Source: Cherax quadricarinatus
Lineage: Eukaryota; Arthropoda; Malacostraca; Decapoda; Parastacidae
Direction of reading: 5' to 3'
Assembly: GCF_038502225.1 (NCBI RefSeq)
Contig: NC_091323.1
Span: 19,056,276-19,120,275 of the forward strand
Length of the DNA stretch: 64,000 nucleotides
Shown here one piece after another: positions 46,191 through 57,487 of this stretch (the stretch's first letter is position 1; every line of letters begins with the position of its first letter). The position numbers and the translations under genes are program-made. The notes beneath the pieces are model-generated. The model was not told where the DNA came from. It searched no databases and worked only from the letters and a program-made list of their open reading frames with translations.

Positions 46191-46310
46191 TATTACCTGG
46201 AGAGTTTACCTGGAGAGAGTTCCGGGGGTCAACGCCCCCGCGGCCCGGTCTGTGACCAGGCCTCCTGGTGGATCAAAGCCTGATCAACCAGGCTGTTGCT
46301 GCTGGCTGCA
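46191..46310 (-). mobile_element. CR1-like LINE 3' end (family C), short fragment
   Basis: Matches 15061-15200: CAACGCCCCCGCGGCCCGG, GTGACCAGGCCTCCTGGTGG and CAACCAGGCTGTTGCTGCTGG, preceded by two TTACCTGGAGAG repeats as expected at its 3' terminus. Confidence 0.75.
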
Positions 46311-46395
46311 CACACCTATATCCCACACACTATTCCTTACGGCACAGTCAGAAATTACCACCAAAACACGAGCTCAAACCGCGTGACTCCTCCAC

Positions 46396-46397
<2 letters not shown>

Positions 46398-46479
<82 letters not shown>
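46398..46479. repeat. (GT)n microsatellite at a CR1 3' end
   Basis: About 80 bp of GT repeat passing directly into TACTCGCCTATTTGTGGTTG, the 3' end of CR1 family A. Confidence 0.97.
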
Positions 46480-46480
<1 letters not shown>

Positions 46481-46776
46481 CGCCTATTTGTGGTTGCAGG
46501 GATCAAGTCGCAGCTCTTTGCCCCACCTCTTCACTGATTGCTTCTAGGTCCTCTCTCTCCTTGCTCCATGAGCTTTATCAAACCTTGTCCTAGAACTACG
46601 TATGGTTCCTGCCTCCACTACGTCACTTTCTAGGCTTTATGACTGAAGAAATACTTCCTAACATCCCTTTGACTCATTGGAGTCTTCAGCTTCCAATTGT
46701 GACCCTTTGTTTCTGTGTCCCATCTCTGGAACATCCTATCTTTCTCCACCTTGTCATTTCCTCTCAGTATTTTATA
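46480..46776 (-). mobile_element. CR1-like LINE 3' fragment (family A), copy L5
   Basis: The inverse of the C-terminal coding region (CTTCACTGATTGCTTCTAGG, CTTCCTAACATCCCTTTGAC, CATCTCTGGAACATCCTATC) truncated at the CAGTATTTTATAG site, where RTE-like sequence begins. Confidence 0.82.
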
Positions 46777-48665
46777 GAGCTAAGGAAGAGGTAGTAATAA
46801 TGTTGAAGGATCAGTTATGGAAAGAGAAGAGGGAATATAAATGTATAAATTCAAGGAATATGTGGATTAAAATAAGGGTCGGATGTGAAAAGTAGGTCAT
46901 AATAAGTGTGTGTGCACCTGGAGAAGTGAGGAGTGTAGAGGAGAGAGAGAGAGAGATTTTGGGAGATGTTCAGCGAGTGTGTAGGAACTTTTGAACCAAG
47001 TGAGAGAGTAATTGTGGTAGAGGACCTGAATGCTAAAGTAGGGTGTGGTAGGTAAATTTGAGGTGCCAGGTGTAAATGATAATGGGGAACATTTGATTGA
47101 ACTTTGTATAGAATGGGGTTTGGTTATAGGAAACACATATTTTAAGAAAAGGAGGAAAAGTAAGTAAACAAGATATGATATAGGGCATAATGACAGTAAT
47201 TTGTTGGACTAGGTATTGGTAGATAAAAGACTGTTGAGTAGACTTCAGGATGTACAGTACATGTTTATAGAGAAGCCACAGATATATTTAGTTTTAGCTA
47301 AAGTGAGAGTAAAAGGTAGATGGGATACAAGGAAAATGGAAGCAGCAAGTAACAGAGAGGTGAAAGTTTAGAAACTAAAGGAGGAGGCACTTAGGATAAG
47401 ATATAAACAACTGTTGGAGGACAGATGGGCTAGTGTGAGTATAGGCAGCGAGGTAGAAGATGTATGGGGTAAGTTTAAGAATATAGTGTTAGTGTTCTGC
47501 AGAACTTTGTGGTTACAGGAAAGTGGGTGCGGGAGGGAAGAAGAGCGATTGGTGGAATGATGATGTAAAGAGAGAGTAGTAAGAGAGAAAAAGTTAGCAA
47601 ATGAGAGGTCTTTACAAAGTAGAAGTGATGCAAGGAGGGAGGAGTATATGGAAAGAAAAAGAGAGGTCAAGAGAGTGGTGAAGCAATGTAAGAAGAGAAC
47701 AAATGAGAGAATGGGTGAGATGTTACCAACAAATTTTGTTGAAAATAAAGTTTTTGGAGTGAGATTAACACGTTGAGAAAGCCTAGGGAACAAATGGATT
47801 TGTTAGTTTAAAATATCAGAGGAGAGTTATTAAGTGGAGAGTCAGAGATATTGGGAAGATGGAGGGAATATTTTGAGGAATTGCTAAATGTTGATGAAGA
47901 TAGGGAAGCTGTTATTTCGTGTAAAGGGCAAGGAGGAATAACATCTTATAGAAGTGATGAAGAACCAGTTGTAAGTGGGGGAAGTGTGTGGGTCAGTGGA
48001 TAGAATGAAAGGGGGTAAAGCAGCTGGGATTGATGGGATAAAGATAGAAATGTTAAAAGCAGGTGGGGATATAGTGTTGGAGTGGTTACTGCTTTTATTT
48101 AGTAAATGGATGGAAGAGGGTAAGGTACCTAGGGATTGGCAGAGAGCATGCATAGTTCCCTTGTATAAAGGCAAAGGGGACAAAAAAAGTGTAAAAATTA
48201 TAGGGAAATAAGTCTGTTGAGTATACCTGGTAAAGTGTATGGTAGAGTTATTATTGAAAAAATTAAGAGTAAGATGGAAAGCAGGATAGCAGATTAACTA
48301 GGAGGCTTTAGGTAGGGTTGGGGTATGTAGACCAAGTGTTTACAGTGAAACATATAGGTGAACAGTATTTAGATAAGGGTAAAGAGGTTTTTGTGGCATT
48401 TATGGATTTGGAAAAGGCATATGATAGGGTGCATAGGGGAGCAATGTTGCAAATGTATGGAATAGGAGGAAAGTTATTGAAAGCAGTGAAGAGTCTTTAT
48501 GAGTATAGTGAGGCTCATGTTAGAATATGCAGGCGACAGGGAGATTATTTCCCAGTAAAAGAAGGCCTTAGATAAGGATGTGTGATGTCACCGTGGTTGT
48601 TCAATATATTTATAGGTGGAGTTGTAAGAGATGTGAATATTTGGGTGTTGGCAAGAGGTGTGGGG

Positions 48666-50584
48666 TTAACCCCTTGACTGTCGCAACCCCAAATCCTGAG
48701 GTGTTTCCTGGTGTCGCAAAATCACCCCCCCCCCCCAGGTATTCTTATGAAATGAGAGAGAATCTTTTCCCGATTGTAATGACACCAAAAGAACAAAATT
48801 TGATGGAAAACTGATGGAATTATGCTCTCGCTAAGTTAGCAACCTCGGCGATATTTACGAATCGGCAATTTCGATCACTTTGAGCCCTATTTTCGGCTAA
48901 TTCCATTGTTCCAGTTGACCAAACTCATAGCTATTTCTTTAGAACTCCATTTTTTCTATTGATCGAGTACAAGAAACTGCCCATTTACCGATTTCAACTA
49001 CCCAATAACATGGTCAGAAATTTGCAATTTGACCAATTTCACAAAAATTAAAAAATATGACAATTTCAAAATAGGGCCCAGAATGAACAATGCAGACATT
49101 CCTGGCTCTAAAATAACATTTTCTTTGTTCATAAGTCACATCTCCAAGCCCCTCTGATATTACTTTTGCTTTCTATTTTGAATTTTTATTCAAACAAAAA
49201 ATAGAAGATTTACTGTTATGCAGACTACTGCAATATTGTAATAATTGTATAAATAATGTCAATCTATTCTTGGCTGCATATTAGAATGGCTTCTTGGGCA
49301 TTTATTGGAAAATGACATCATTTGTTTACTTTTGAACATCGGCAAAAATCAAACATTTCTCCTACTTTGAGCTTCATTTCAAGGTTCTTTTCATAGTAAA
49401 ACCAATCAAAATCACCTCTATTTCTATAATATGTTTTCCATTCTATCAAATGAGACCAAGAAAACGAGAGTACAACCATAAGTACCATACGAAAATAGAC
49501 ACAAAGTCGGCATTTTAATTAAAAAAAAAAAAAAAAAGGTTGTTTTTTTTTTTCATTATGCACTGTGTGCACCAGGATTTTTTTTATATTGTGCACACTG
49601 ACCACACAGACCCATTCTCTCACATGTAGGTCTACTAGCTTTTTCCTGCTTGATTTAAAGGCGCTAGAGTTTATGAGTACTATATATACTTCAAAAACGG
49701 TGGCTCATAAGACGTACAGGTCTCCCTCAACATTCACGTTTTCAACTTTCACGGGCTTCACACATTCGCGAATTCCCAACCACCAAATTCCCAGCCGCCA
49801 AATCATATTTAAGTTTCCCGCCACCTGCGAGTCCCTACTACCCTCCCTCCGACCCCCGCAACTGGCAGCCAGCCCTCCCACCACTCAGTGAGGTGAGTGT
49901 TTTGTTTGTTCATTATTTGCTATTAAACTACAGTATAAATAATGTAAACCCATTCATGACTGCATATTGGAATGGCTATTCGGACAGGTATTAGATGGTG
50001 ACATCATGTGTTTACTCTTGAACACTGCAAAGAATTAAACATTTCTGCTACAGCTAATAATAACAATAGTAATAATAATAATAATAATAAATATGATATA
50101 ATTGAAGAAGGAAATTGTACAAAAATACGAGGGAGTGGTTGACACATCGTCAGTGTGACTTTGTTTATGCTGGAGTGAACATTAGTCTCCCTGCTCTTCC
50201 AAACATTTCACAATAATTCATTGTGTTTGGTGCTTGTAGATTGAGTGTGACTGGAGTGGTAGAGGCAATGATTGAGGCAATGGTATTTATTAACATACAT
50301 GTTAATAATAATACATGTTATTAATAATATGTACTATTATTATTTATAACATATATGTTATTAAATACATACATGTTAATAATAATACATGTTATTAATA
50401 ATAACATGTACTATTATTATTTATAACATATATGTTATTAAACACTACTGCCTCAACCGCTGAATTATTGTGAAATGTTTGGAAGAGCAGGGAGACTAAT
50501 GTTCTCTCCAGCATAAACAAAGTCACACTGACGATGTGTCGACCACTCCCTCGTATTTTTGTACAATTTTCTTCAGTTATATCG

Positions 50585-50630
<46 letters not shown>

Positions 50631-51193
50631 TATTATTACTATTGTTTTTATTAGCAATAGCAGAAATGTTCGATTCTTTGCTGTGTTCAAGAGTAAACAC
50701 ATGATGTCACCGTCTAATACCTTTCCTAATAGCCATTCCAATATGCAGTCATGAATGGGTTTACATTATTTATTCTGTAGTTTAATAGCAAATAATGAAC
50801 AAACAAAACACTCACCACACTGAGTGGTGGGAGGGCTGGCTGCCAGTTGCGGGGGTTGGAGGAAGGGTAGTAGGGACTCGCATTGGTGGAGGCAGTGGTG
50901 GAGTCTGTGGTATTTAATAACATACATGTTATTAACATACATGTTATTAAATAACATACGTTATTAAAGCATAACATGTATGTATTTAGTACAATTTACG
51001 ACATTTTCATGTATTTTATGATTATTCATGGTTCAACAAGTTAAGGAAGCAGTATTGTAATATATTTCCCTACAATATATTGGGGCACCAAACATTCATG
51101 GTTTTTCAACATTCGTGAGGCTCTTGATCCCCTAACCCTCGCGAATGTTGAGGGAGACCTGTATATGTACGACCAAAACAGTCAAAGGGTTAA
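48666..51193. mobile_element. piggyBac-type MITE, copy F, containing a nested foldback element
   Basis: TTAA at 48666-48669 and 51190-51193 flank termini CCCCTTGACTGTCGC and CAGTCAAAGGG. The left part to 49716 matches the other copies (CTTTTCCCGATTGTAATGAC, GACCACACAGACCCATTCTC). The foldback at 49717-51161 interrupts it at a TA. It carries the conserved small frame around 48970-49160 in the same orientation as copy D. Confidence 0.9.
49717..51161. mobile_element. Foldback element with long inverted arms
   Basis: TA at 49715-49716 and 51162-51163 flank the termini CAGGTCTCCCTCAACATTC and GAATGTTGAGGGAGACCTG. The interior is an inverted duplication: 49840-50225 and 50450-50900 are inverse copies (for example GAGTGGTTGACACATCGTCA against TGACGATGTGTCGACCACTC). 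Each arm holds an ATT-type array and a stretch like the middle of the piggyBac MITEs (CATTCATGACTGCATATTGG, ATCATGTGTTTACTCTTGAA). The centre is AT-rich with a duplicated block of about 95 bp. The termini resemble Tigger-type ends. No transposase. Confidence 0.88.
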
Positions 51194-52406
51194 AAGATAA
51201 AGAATCTAACACAAAGTGGGAGTTTTCACAGTTGCTCTTTGCTGATGACACTGTGCTTTTGGGAGATTCTGAATGAAGTTGCAGAGGTTGGTTGACGAGT
51301 TTGGTAGGGTATAAAAGAAGGAAATTAAAAGTGGACGTAGGAAAGAGTAAGGTGATAAGGATAACCAAAAATTTTGGTAATGGAATATTGGATATCAGAT
51401 TGGAGGGAGAGAGTATGGAGGAGGTGAATGTATTCATATATTTGGGAGTGGACGTGTCTGCAGATGGATCTATGAAAGATAGGTGAATCATAGAATTGAT
51501 GAGGGGGGAAAAGGTGAATGGTGCACTTAGGAGTCTGTGGAGACAAAGAACTTTGTCCATGAAAGCAAAGAGGGGAATGTATGAGAGTATAGTTATACCA
51601 ATGCTCTTGTATGGGTGTGAGGCATGGGTGGTGAATATTGCAACAAGGAGAAGACTGGAGGCAGTGGAGATGTCATGTCTGAGGGCAATGTATGGTGTGA
51701 ATATAATGCAGAGAATATGTAGTTTGGAGATTAGGAGGAGGTATGGGATTACCAAAACTATTATCCAGAGGGCTGAGGAGGGGTTATTGAGATAGTTTGG
51801 ACATAGAGAGGATGGAACAAAATAGAATGACTTTGAGAGTGTATAAATCTTTAGTGGAGGGAAGGCGGGGTAGGGGTCGGCCTAGGAAAGGTTGTAGGGA
51901 GGGGGTGAAGGAGGTTTTTTTGTGTGAGGGGCTTTGACTTCCAGCAAGCGTGCGTGAGCATGTTAGATAGGAGCAAATGGAAACAAATGCTTTTTAGGAC
52001 TTGACATGCTGTTGGAGTATAAGCAAGGTAACATTTATGAAGGGATTCAGGGGCACCGACAGGCCGGACTTGATTCCTGGAGATGGGAAGTACAGTGCCA
52101 GCACTCTGGCAAGACAGTGATGAAGTGAATGATGAAAGTTTTTCTTTTTCAGGCCACCCTGCCTCGGTGGGAAACAGCCAATATGTTAATAAAATAATAA
52201 TTTTATATGTCTCCCCTGACCCTCCTGTCCTCCAGTGTTGTCAGGCCAATTTCCCTTAACCTTTCTTCATAGGACAATCCCCTTAGCTCTGGAACTAGTC
52301 TTGTTGCAAACCTTAGCACTTTCTCTAACTTCTTGACATGCTTGACCAGGTGTGAATTCCAAACTGGTGCGGCATACTCCAATATGGGCCTGACATATAT
52401 GATGTA

Positions 52407-53649
52407 CAGTGGACCCTCGACCAGCTATATTAATCCGTTCCTGAGAGCTCATTGTTAATCGAAATTATCGTTAGTCCAGTTAATTTTCCCCATAAGAAAT
52501 AATGGAAATCAAATTAATCCGTGCAAGACACCCAAAAGTATTGAAAAAAAAAAATTTTACCACATGAAATATTAATTTTAATACACACAAACTGAAGAAG
52601 ACATGCACAGTTACATGACACTTACCTTAATTGAAGATCTGGTGAGGGGAGAGTGTTGATGGTGTTAGTGTTTAGAAGGGGAATCCCCTTCCATTAGGAC
52701 TTGAGGTGGCAAGTCCTTTTTTGGGGTTACTAGCCTTCTTCTTTTAATGCCACTAGGACCAGCTTGAGTCACTGGACCTCTGTCGCACAACATATCTGTC
52801 CATAGAGGCCTGTACCTCCCGTTCCTTTATGACATTCCTAAAGTGTTTCACAACATTGTCAGTGTCACAATTAAACACTTGTTCAGGTTTCAATTCTTCA
52901 CTGTCTATGTACTCCTTGAATTCCTGCACATATGTTTCAGCTGCTTTTTGATCCAAACTGGCAGCCTCACCATGCCTTATCACACTATGTATGCCAATAC
53001 GATTCTTAAATCTCTCAAACCAACCTTTGCTGGCCTTAAATTTACTCACATCACCACTAGTTGCTGGCAACTTCCTAGCCTTTTCACATATGATCGCTTG
53101 AGAGATACTATCTCCTGCTATCTGTTTTTCGTTTATCCACACCAATAACAGTCTCTCAACATCTTCTATCACTTCCGATCTCAGTTTCGAAAACATAGTT
53201 GCACCTTTGGCAAGAACAGCTTCCTTGATTGCCATTTTCTTGGCCACAATAGTAGCGATGGTTGATTGGGGTTTTGTGTACAACCTGGCCGGCTCGGAGA
53301 CACGCACTCCACTTTCATACTTAGCAATGATCTCTTTCTTCATATCCATAGTAATTCTCACCCTTTTTGCTGTAGGGTTGGCACTAGAAGCTTTCTTGGG
53401 GCCCATGGTGACTTATTTTGCAGGTGCAATCACTGAAAAGGCTGTGATAATATGAAATGTTCCGATTGTATGCTTGGAAGCGACCACGGTGGTGCTTGTA
53501 AACAATGGCCAGAAGTGGATGCGTCTCAGACGTAACGAATAGTGTTGGTTGAGTTTTTTAGCGCTAGTCGAGGCAAAATTTTTGCGTTAAAATGCATCGC
53601 TGGTCAGATTTATCGTTAATCGATGCCATCGTTGGTCGAGGGTTCACTG
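52407..53649 (-). mobile_element. Tigger/pogo element with internal deletion (T5)
   Basis: TA at 52405-52406 and 53650-53651 flank CAGTGGACCCTCGACCAGC and GTTGGTCGAGGGTTCACTG. It is the same subfamily as T1 (8117-10452) but about 1.1 kb shorter because of one internal deletion. Both LINE halves rejoin exactly at the TA, confirming insertion into the CR1 copy. Confidence 0.93.
52753..53406 (-). CDS. Internally deleted Tigger transposase, open frame (217 aa)
   Basis: The start MGPKKASSANPTAKRVRI is followed by an intact N-terminal helix-turn-helix (KYESGVRVSEPARLY) and the second DNA-binding segment (SKGWFERFKNRIGIHSV). At residue about 180 the sequence passes from EQVFNCD straight to TDNVVKHFRNVIKE, removing the catalytic domain from the first Asp onward and joining the C-terminal end in frame. 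It ends MDRYVVRQRSSDSSWS. No stop interrupts it. A protein that binds DNA but cannot cut could act as a repressor of related elements, which is inference. It may equally be a neutral deletion derivative. Confidence 0.75.
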   Translation of the reverse strand: MGPKKASSANPTAKRVRITMDMKKEIIAKYESGVRVSEPARLYTKPQSTIATIVAKKMAIKEAVLAKGATMFSKLRSEVIEDVERLLLVWINEKQIAGDSISQAIICEKARKLPATSGDVSKFKASKGWFERFKNRIGIHSVIRHGEAASLDQKAAETYVQEFKEYIDSEELKPEQVFNCDTDNVVKHFRNVIKEREVQASMDRYVVRQRSSDSSWS

Positions 53650-54143
53650 TACAGGGTTTTGACCGATTCCTTACTGAGGTATCGGAATCCTATTCGTAGG
53701 TTTGCCAGACACCCGTATGCTGCAGCAGTTATCTGGTTGATGTGTGCTTCAGGAGATGTGCTTGGTATTATGCTCACTCCAAGATCTTTTTCCTTGAGTG
53801 AGGTTTGCACTCTTTGGCCACCTAGACTATACTCTGTCAGTGGTCTTCTTTGCCCTTCCCCGATCTACATGACTTTGCATTTGGCAAGGTTAAATTCAAG
53901 GAGCCAGTTGCTGGACCAGGCTTGTTGCCTGTCCAGGCCTCTTTGTAGTCCTGCCTGATCCTCTACCAATTTAATTCTCCTCATAAACTTTACATCAACT
54001 GCAAACAGGGGCACTTTTGAGTCTATCCCTTCTGTTACGTCATTCACATATACCAAAAGCAGCACAGGTCCTAGGACTGACCCTTGTGGAACCTCGCTCA
54101 CCACAGCCGCCCACTCTGACACCTCGTCACGTACCATGACTCG

Positions 54144-54299
54144 TTGATGGGGAGGCAACAACGAGTCGTGGTATGTGACGAGGTGCCAGAGTGGGCGCCT
54201 TTGGTGAGTGGGGTTCCACAAGGGTCAGTCCTAGGACTTGTGCTGTTTTTGGTATATGTGAATGACATAACAGAAGTAATAGACTCAGAAGTGTCCCTG
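54144..54299 (+). mobile_element. Inverted CR1 family-A piece forming a head-to-head palindrome
   Basis: CAACGAGTCGTGGTATGTGA to TAGACTCAGAAGTGTCCCTG on the plus strand is the inverse of 54015-54140 on the preceding minus-strand copy, giving arms of about 120-150 bp with about 10 bp between. It ends at the GT-rich start of the next CR1 3' end. Confidence 0.85.
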
Positions 54300-54465
54300 T
54301 GTGTATGTGTGTACTCACCTAATTGTGGTTGCAGGTGTCGAGACTCAATTCCTGGCCCCGCCTCTTCACTGAGTACTACTAGGTCTTCACTCTCCCTGCT
54401 CCATGAGCTTTGTCATAGCTCATCTTAAAGCTATGTTTGGTTCCTGCCTCCACTGCCTCACTTAA
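54300..54465 (-). mobile_element. CR1-like LINE 3' end (family A), short
   Basis: GTGTATGTGTGTACTCACCT followed by AATTGTGGTTGCAGGTGTCG and CTTCACTGAGTACTACTAGG is a family-A 3' terminus of about 165 bp, cut by the next element. Confidence 0.82.
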
Positions 54466-55187
54466 GAACATAAGAACATAAGAACGAAGGAACACTGCAG
54501 CAGGCCTACTGGCCCATGCGAGGCAGGTCCAAGTCTCCTACCGGCTTAAGCCAATGCACCCAACCTAGTCAGGTCAGGTCACATTGACTTAAGGGAGGAA
54601 CACGGCAACCGACCTGGTAGCACAAGCTATCAGGTCCAGCTCACACCCACCCACATCCACTCATGTATTTATCCAACCTATTTTTAAAGCTACACAACAT
54701 TCTGGCCTCTATAACTGTACTTGGGAGTTTGTTCCATTCATCCACAACTCTATTACCAAACCAGTACTTTCCTATATCCTTCCTGAATCTGAATTTTTCC
54801 AACTTAAAACCATTGCTGCGAGTCCTGTCTAGGCTAGATATTTTCAGCACACTATTTACATCCCCTTTATTTATTCCTGTCTTCCATTTATACACCTCAA
54901 TCATATCCCCCCTAATACTACGTCTTTCTAGAGATTGCAGATTCAGGGCCCTTAGTCTATCCTCATAGGGAAGGTTTCTGATACATGGGATCAACTTTGT
55001 CATCCTCCTTTGTACATTTTCCAGAGCATTTATATCCATTCTGTAATACGGTGACCAAAACTGTGCAGCATAATCTAAATGATGCCTAACCAAGGATGTA
55101 TAGAGTTGAAGAACAACCTGACGACTCCTATTATTTATGCTTCTTGATATGAAGCCAAGAATTCTATTAGCTTTATTGCGAACACTT

Positions 55188-56228
55188 ATTTATTTATTTA
55201 TTTATTTATTTAAAAATTTGAGCACACATACAGAGGTACAAAAAATACAGATAAGAGCAGCATGCCAAAGCCACTTATACTATGCATAGCATTACGGGCT
55301 GGCTTAAAATTAACTTAAGATTAACTAAGCAATGATGAAATCAGTGATAAAACATTAATGTAAACAGATAACTATAAAGCACAAGTGAGTATTACAAAGA
55401 CAGGTCATATGGTTGTATGCATTGTTGTACATTCAGTAGAATGGAGTATTCTGTTAGGTAGTGTATTTAAAAAAAATAAAGTTAGATTGGGTTTTAGGTT
55501 TAACATTTATGTGATATAATTGTGAGAAACATTTAAGATATACGATTTATAAGGTTCAGTTATTCAGTATTTATTTGGTTTTGGGTGAGTAAGTGATCTT
55601 TGAGAAGAGACTTGAATTTATAAACAGGTAGTGTTTCTTTTATATTTACAGGTAATGAATTCCAGATTTTAGGGCCTTTTATGTGCATTGAGTTTTTGCA
55701 TAGTGTGAGATGGACACGAGGAACATCAAAGAGTGATCTGTGCCTTGTGTTATGGTCATGTGTTCTGTTGAGGTTGGCAAGGAGATGTTTGAGGGGAGGG
55801 TTAATATCAGAGTTAAGTGTTCTATGTATGTAATAGGTGCAGTAATAAGTATGGATGTTTTGTATGGTGAGTAGGTTTAGTGTATTGAATATTGGTGGAG
55901 TGTGCTGCCTATAGTGAGAATTTGTTATCATTCTAACTGCAGCCTTTTGTTGGGTAATTAGTGGTCTGAGATGGTTACTTGTTGTTGAGCCCCATGCACA
56001 AATTCCATAGGTGAGATAGGGGTAAATAAGAGAGTGATATAGGGCCAGGAGGGCTGACTGTGGAGCATAGTACCGTATCTTCGATAGTATGCCTACAGTC
56101 TTGGAAATTTTCTTAGAAATTTGTTGTATATGTGTATGAAATTTGAGTCTATTATCAAGGTGGATTCCTAAGAATTTTCCCTCTGTTAGCTTTGTGATAG
56201 GTGATCCGTTTATCATTATGTTAAGAGG
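55188..56228 (-). mobile_element. L2-like LINE 3' fragment inserted in CR1-B
   Basis: The fragment begins with a (TTTA)n tract at 55188-55213 (its 3' tail) and is 5'-truncated at about 56228. The host CR1 sequence breaks at GAACACTTAT and resumes at ACTTATGTACTG, implying a short ACTTAT duplication. Confidence 0.8.
55560..56216 (-). pseudogene. L2-like reverse transcriptase C-terminal fragment (218 codons)
   Basis: An uninterrupted frame contains EGKFLGIHLDNRLKFHTHIQ, HSLIYPYLTYGICAWGSTTS, QQKAAVRMITNSHYRQHTPP and GPKIWNSLPVNIKETLPVYK, the typical thumb and C-terminal motifs of L2-clade-like non-LTR elements. The catalytic palm is missing because of 5' truncation. The start methionine is arbitrary. 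It differs clearly from the CR1 families around it. Clade placement (L2, Daphne or related) is by motif memory only. Confidence 0.82.
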
Positions 56229-57487
56229 GACTTATGTACTGTTGTCTTGGTTTCAGATTACTGCTAACCAGAACTCCTAAATCTTTTCGCAATCCGTAAT
56301 ATTAAGATCAACATTATTTAGTTTATATGTGGCATGGTTATTGTCCTGTCCAACATTTAGAACTTTGCATTTGTCTATACTAAACTGCGTCTGCCACTTC
56401 TCCGACCACTGCATCAGTCTATTCAAATCTTCCTCGTCAGAATGAATTCGATGGCCTATTTTGGTGTCATCGGCAAACTTGCTGATGTCGCTCTTTATGC
56501 CCTCATCTATGTCGTTTATGTAGATTGTGAACAGCAGGGGGCCCAACACTGACCCCTGTGGAACACCGCTCGTGACGCTTCCCCACTCTGATTTCTCCCC
56601 ATTTATGCAAACTCTCTGCTGCTTATTTGTCAACCATGCCTCTATCCAGGAAAAAATTTCTCCTATTCCATGTGCCTTAATTTTCCTCAATAGTGTCTGA
56701 TGTGGGACCCTGTCAAAAGCCTTACTGAAGTCCATATACACAATATCATATTCATTACCATGATCTACCTCCTCAAATACCTTAGTGAAAAAAGTTAATA
56801 AATTCGTAAGGCAGGAACGCCCCTTTGTAAAACCATGCTGAGATTCGTTGATTAATTTATGCTTTTCAAGGTGGCTACGAACTGCCTCGGCAATTATTGA
56901 TTCCATAAATTTTCCCACTATGGAGGTTAGGCTTATTGGTCTATAGTTCGAAGCTAAGGACCTGTCACCTGCTTTGAAAATAGGTATCACATTTGCCATT
57001 TTCCACTTATCTGGCACCTGCCAGTTTGTAGTGATATGTTGAAAAGATTAGCCAAAGGATTGCTAAGCTCCTCTTTACATTCCTTTAGAACCCTTGCATA
57101 CAGTTCATCAGGGCCTGGGGATTTGTTAGGTTTTAATTTATCTATTTGCCTAAGGACCATGTCACTTGTGACCCTAATCGTGCACAGTTTATTATCGTCC
57201 TGTTCTACATAATTTATCATTTCTGGAATATCGCTGGTATCCTCCTGTGTAAAAAGTGAGAGGAAGTATGTGTTAAAAATTCTACACATTTCCTTATCAC
57301 TGTCAGTGAGCTGACCCGAAGAACTTTTGAGTGGGCCTATCTTGTCCCTGATCTTACTTCTGTATACCTGAAAGAATCCTTTTGGGTTAGTCTTCGATTC
57401 TCTTGCAACTTTAACCTCATAATCTCTTTTTGCTTTTCTAATTGCCTTTTTTATTTCTCTCTTTAACTGAATATATCGATTTCTTAA

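Larger units (their letters stand above)
46790..51990 (+). pseudogene. RTE-like endonuclease/reverse transcriptase, broken
   Basis: Before the insertion, endonuclease remnants occur around 47015-47160 (a GDLNAK-like site in degenerate form). Reverse-transcriptase pieces lie at 47975-48211 (MKGGKAAGIDGIKIEMLK, VPRDWQRACIVPLYKGKGDK) and 48318-48575 (FVAFMDLEKAYDRVHRGAML). After the insertion come LLFADDTVLLGDS (about 51232-51270, catalytic Asp pair intact), 51292-51486 (VIRITKNFGNG, VFIYLGVDVSADGSMKDR) and 51496-51795 (SIVIPMLLYGCEAWVVNI, RRRYGITKTIIQRAEEGLLR). The C-terminal GRRGRGRPR-type end is out of frame. Numerous stops and frameshifts make it non-functional. The exact clade (RTE/BovB-like) is inferred from the C-terminal motifs. 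Confidence 0.82.
46777..52190 (+). mobile_element. RTE-like non-LTR retrotransposon, split by later insertions
   Basis: The element runs from the endonuclease C-terminal part to its 3' tail at about 52190 (GGCCACCCTGCCTCGGTGGG, ending TTAATAAAATAATAATT). It is interrupted at TTAA by the 2.5-kb piggyBac MITE at 48666-51193. Outside the insertion the reading order is continuous, from fingers and palm before to the FADD box after. A second copy of its 3' end lies at 57488-57965. Confidence 0.85.
52206..54143 (-). mobile_element. CR1-like LINE fragment (family A), copy L6, interrupted by Tigger T5
   Basis: Reverse-transcriptase sequence (CATACTCCAATATGGGCCTG) runs to 52404, is interrupted by the Tigger at 52407-53649 and resumes with CAGGGTTTTGACCGATTCCT. 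The catalytic box region reads PLFAVDVKFM, inactive. At 54143 it meets an inverted copy of its own sequence. Confidence 0.88.

Noticed and set aside
50281..50450. AT-rich tandem block considered as a replication origin or matrix attachment site
   Set aside because: It is the duplicated centre of the foldback element, with no specific evidence for such a role.
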